Part shown: piece after piece, positions 61,665 to 64,000 of the stretch
Layout of the letters: every line of letters begins with the position of its first letter
How positions within the stretch are numbered: position 1 is the stretch's first letter
NCBI GenBank assembly: GCA_035556735.1
Contig: DATMFF010000006.1
Location: 620,001-684,000 of the forward strand
Length of the DNA stretch: 64,000 nt
Source of the DNA: CANJBX01 sp035556735
GTDB lineage: Bacteria > Pseudomonadota > Alphaproteobacteria > Rhizobiales > Xanthobacteraceae
Reading direction: 5' to 3'
Position numbers and translations under genes: made by a program
The notes under the pieces: generated by a model
Databases searched by the model: none
What the model was told of the DNA's origin: nothing
What the model saw: only the letters and a program-made list of their open reading frames with translations

Positions 61665-63347
61665 TCACTTCGGCGGAATGACCGGCACCAGCAGGTAGGA
61701 TTCGTAACTGCCGCCGGCATGGATGACGTGCCGGCCCTTGTTCACGCTCGAGCCCTTGTGGCGGAAGTAGACCGGCGCGACGTCGACCGGATAGCGGTTG
61801 AGGTCGTCGCCCTGCACGATCAGGCGCAGCGTCTCGCCGGCGGCAAAGCGCGTACCCGACGGCCAGATCTCGATATCGAGCGGGACGATCTCGCCCGGCT
61901 TGATCTTCTGCTCGCGCGTGTGCGGGTGCACCGGCTGCCACTCGGTCGACTTGCCCGGATCGAGCTCGCGGTGCGACGCGCGCAGCCAGCCGAGCGCGAC
62001 CGGACCGTCGTCGAACTGGGCGTAGTAGGCGAAGGGGACGAGCTTGCCGTCCTTGTCGAGCTTGTGCAGGCCGACGAACACATCCATGTCGTCGCTGGCC
62101 TCGCACGACATGAACACGCGCAGCTTCATGTAGCCGGTGAGCTCGGTGTCCTTGTCGAAGGTGATGTCGAACGTCGCGCGGTCGGCGGGCGCGAGGTCTG
62201 CCACGACCGAGTCGTAGGACGCGGACGCCGCCTCGCGCACGGGCGCCGCCTCCAGCGAGCCTCTGGCGGCATTGAGGAAGAGCTTCGTGTACTGGGTGCG
62301 CGCGAGCGGCCACTCGTTCTCCACGCGGAAGGTGCCGACGCCGTTGCGCTCGCGCACCTCCACCATGACCTTCGGCCAGTCCTTCACCTCGTTGTCGAGG
62401 CCCTTGAGGAAGTGGTCGAAGAAGGCGTGCAGACGGCGCATGTTCTCCGGCACGTAATAGTGCGCCCACTTCTTCTGGCCGTGCGCCAGCAGCCATTTCT
62501 GCGGCGAGGCAATGTGCTTGAAGCCTTCGAACGTGCCGCGGGTGTGCAGGCCCTGGTCGGTCCAACTCGCGACCACGAAGGCCGGCACCTTGATCTTCGA
62601 GAAGTCGACGGCCTTGGAACGCCAGAAGTCGTCGAACAGCGGATGCTCCTTGGTCTCGGCCTCGAGGTCCTCGATCGTGCCGGTACCGGCGCCCCAGCGG
62701 TTCCACAGCGAGGGCCAGAAATGCGTGTCGGGGATGCCGCCATGGGTCGCGACCTCGCGATAGCTGTCGGTCCAGCCTTCCCACGGATTGATGGCCGCGA
62801 GGTGCGGCGGATTGAGCTCCGCCACCCGCCACTGCAGTTGCGCGAGGTAGGACACGCCCGAGAGGCCCACCTTGCCGTTGCTCCACGGTTGGGTGCCTGC
62901 CCATTCGACGGCATCGTAGAAGTCCTGCGCCTCCTCGGGAGCGAGGTAATGCGCCGTGCCTTCCGAGTACCAGGTGCCGCGCACGTCGATCACCACGACT
63001 GCATAGCCGTGCGGGATCCAGAACGTCGGGTCGGGCGCCTCGAACGCGGTGTACTTCGAGGTATCGCCGTCCTTCACGCCGGCATTGAGGAAGCGCTTGG
63101 GGTCGAACGGCACGTGCTTGCCGTAGGGGGTCCAGGCGATGATCGGCGGCACCGGCCGCTCATCCGCCGGGCGGAACACGTCGGCATAGAGCTTCGTGCC
63201 GTCGCGCATGGTGACGACGACGTCGCGCTCGATGATCATCGCGTGCTCGTTCTCGACCGTGCGGCTGTAGGCTGGCGGCTTGCCGCCGCGCTCCTCGGGT
63301 TTGCTCCGCGGGCTGCGATACCGATACTCGAACCCCTGCGCCGCCAT
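61665..63347 (-). CDS. CocE/NonD family hydrolase
   Basis: A 560-residue serine hydrolase of the X-Pro dipeptidyl-peptidase/cocaine-esterase family. The nucleophile elbow is GLSGVSYLAQ (Ser about residue 176), the catalytic Asp probably in WTDQGLHTRGTFEG, and the His in LLAHGQKKWAH. The C-terminal jelly-roll domain (PFAYYAQFDDGPVALGWLRASHRELD to QGDDLNRYPV) is typical. The N-terminus is hydrophilic, with no signal, so the enzyme is probably cytosolic. Substrates are esters or amides of unknown nature. It lies beside the aldolase gene on the minus strand, 73 bp apart. Confidence 0.88.
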   Translation of the reverse strand: MAAQGFEYRYRSPRSKPEERGGKPPAYSRTVENEHAMIIERDVVVTMRDGTKLYADVFRPADERPVPPIIAWTPYGKHVPFDPKRFLNAGVKDGDTSKYTAFEAPDPTFWIPHGYAVVVIDVRGTWYSEGTAHYLAPEEAQDFYDAVEWAGTQPWSNGKVGLSGVSYLAQLQWRVAELNPPHLAAINPWEGWTDSYREVATHGGIPDTHFWPSLWNRWGAGTGTIEDLEAETKEHPLFDDFWRSKAVDFSKIKVPAFVVASWTDQGLHTRGTFEGFKHIASPQKWLLAHGQKKWAHYYVPENMRRLHAFFDHFLKGLDNEVKDWPKVMVEVRERNGVGTFRVENEWPLARTQYTKLFLNAARGSLEAAPVREAASASYDSVVADLAPADRATFDITFDKDTELTGYMKLRVFMSCEASDDMDVFVGLHKLDKDGKLVPFAYYAQFDDGPVALGWLRASHRELDPGKSTEWQPVHPHTREQKIKPGEIVPLDIEIWPSGTRFAAGETLRLIVQGDDLNRYPVDVAPVYFRHKGSSVNKGRHVIHAGGSYESYLLVPVIPPK

Positions 63348-63420
63348 GTGTCGTCTCCTCGTGAAATGCTATGACGCGGCGCGCCTGCCGGCACGCCGCG
63401 GATCGGTTGTCGATGGTTTG

Positions 63421-64000
63421 CTACTTCGCCTTGAACGACTTGGCCAGCGCGTCGGCGGCGCGGGCGAGCAGCACCGTGTCCGTGCCCACCGCCACGAAAT
63501 TGTAGCCCCACTCGATGTAGCGCCGCGCCTCCGCTTCGACCCCCGTGAGGATGCCGGCGGCCTTGCCCACCTTGGCGAGGCGACGCGCCGCGTCCTGGAT
63601 GGCGGCCTGCGCCTCCGGATGCTGCGGGTTCCCGAGGTGGCCGAGCGAGGCCGACAGATCGGCGGGGCCGATGAACACGCCGTCGACGCCCTCGACGCTC
63701 GCGATCGCCTCGATCTGGTCGAGCGCCGATTTGGTCTCGACCTGCACCAGCAGGCAGATCTCGTCGTCCGCCTTCCTGAGATAGTCGTTGACGCGTCCGT
63801 AGCGGCTGGCGCGCGAGGCGCCGGCGACGCCGCGCATGCCGCGCGGGGGATAGCGCACGGATGTGACCGCGCGTTTCGCCTCGTCCGGCGTCTGCACGTA
63901 GGGGATGAGGATCGACTGCGCGCCGATGTCGAGGATGCGCTTGATCAGCACCATGTCGTTCCAGGCCGCGCGCACGACCGGCGTCGCGGTCCCGCGTCCG
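63421..64000 (-). CDS. HpcH/HpaI aldolase family protein (5' end outside window)
   Basis: Class II pyruvate aldolase/citrate-lyase-like protein, partial. Reading inward from the window end, the frame gives TPVVRAAWNDMVLIKRILDIGAQSILIPYVQ, the start of the TIM-barrel part of the HpaI family. Catalytic and metal-binding residues are visible: Glu in LVQVETKSALDQIEAI and Asp in VDGVFIGPADLSASLGHLG. It probably cleaves 4-hydroxy-2-oxoacids or 2-keto-3-deoxy sugars. It would form part of a catabolic group with the CocE hydrolase and the TPP enzyme. Confidence 0.9.
   Translation of the reverse strand, partial: GRGTATPVVRAAWNDMVLIKRILDIGAQSILIPYVQTPDEAKRAVTSVRYPPRGMRGVAGASRASRYGRVNDYLRKADDEICLLVQVETKSALDQIEAIASVEGVDGVFIGPADLSASLGHLGNPQHPEAQAAIQDAARRLAKVGKAAGILTGVEAEARRYIEWGYNFVAVGTDTVLLARAADALAKSFKAK

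Noticed and set aside
61638..61682. Fourteen-codon frame MSATAAPRRVTSAE after the antitoxin
   Set aside because: No Shine-Dalgarno, and it overlaps the 3' end of the convergent hydrolase. Most likely chance.

Overview
The window reads as chromosome from a high-GC alphaproteobacterium of the order Hyphomicrobiales (Rhizobiales), probably near Xanthobacteraceae/Nitrobacteraceae. The evidence is a circularly permuted two-piece tmRNA with the tag ANDNYAPVAQAA, a SciP-type CtrA regulator, the Caulobacter-like flagellar order fliF-fliG-fliH-fliN-flbD, the alphaproteobacterial SspB adaptor, and family pairs such as DUF4169/ribbon-helix-helix. It is mostly core chromosome. No prophage, insertion sequence, CRISPR array or rRNA operon was seen.

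Layout. 1-4.3 kb: the end of an AsmA-like protein, a small regulator pair, fumC, sspB and ssrA, the last three on the minus strand. 4.5-12.9 kb: a secreted carboxylesterase, a 700-bp gap with a 16-bp tandem repeat, a two-subunit chromate transporter, TctB/TctA without TctC, and a divergent MFS pump/HxlR regulator pair around a dyad-rich operator. 12.9-18.7 kb: thyA-folA, then hflK-hflC, a DUF2065 membrane protein and a DegP protease. 18.7-27.1 kb: two SDR oxidoreductases, divergent serB/miaA, msrQ, and the branched-chain operon ilvB-ilvN-ilvC behind a leader peptide and attenuator. 27.3-37.6 kb: an alkaline-phosphatase-superfamily membrane protein, an osmoprotectant-type ABC system with a fused permease and binding protein, a divergent NitT/TauT-type ABC system, GT87, Nudix and PPK2 proteins. 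37.7-40.4 kb: leuA behind a leucine-rich leader peptide, and a small secreted protein. 40.4-44.9 kb: a five-gene minus-strand operon (ABC ATPase, binding protein, permease, OsmC protein, acyl-CoA dehydrogenase-like flavoprotein) that looks like uptake and oxidation of an organic, possibly sulfur-containing, compound. 45.1-53.2 kb: a flagellar block (flbD, fliN, fliH, fliG, fliF, sciP, flgD, fliK) with candidate CtrA and sigma-54 sites. 53.4-56.6 kb: mnmA, a PmtA-like methyltransferase and a lipoprotein. 56.8-64 kb: tRNA-Met, a beta-propeller protein, a 2-hydroxyacid dehydrogenase, a TPP enzyme, a toxin-antitoxin module, a CocE-type hydrolase and an HpcH/HpaI aldolase cut by the window end.

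Points of most interest. The tmRNA sits directly upstream of the gene for the adaptor that recognises its tag. Both branched-chain amino acid loci carry leader peptides with runs of the regulatory codons (Leu-Val-Val-Val before ilvB, four Leu before leuA). The toxin-antitoxin module has a 14-bp-arm palindrome that contains a promoter predicted to start transcription at the toxin GTG, and it follows a well-translated start codon whose gene stops after eight codons, as if the module interrupted an operon. The ABC/OsmC/dehydrogenase operon has a binding protein with a Cys-rich segment ahead of a Tat-like signal.
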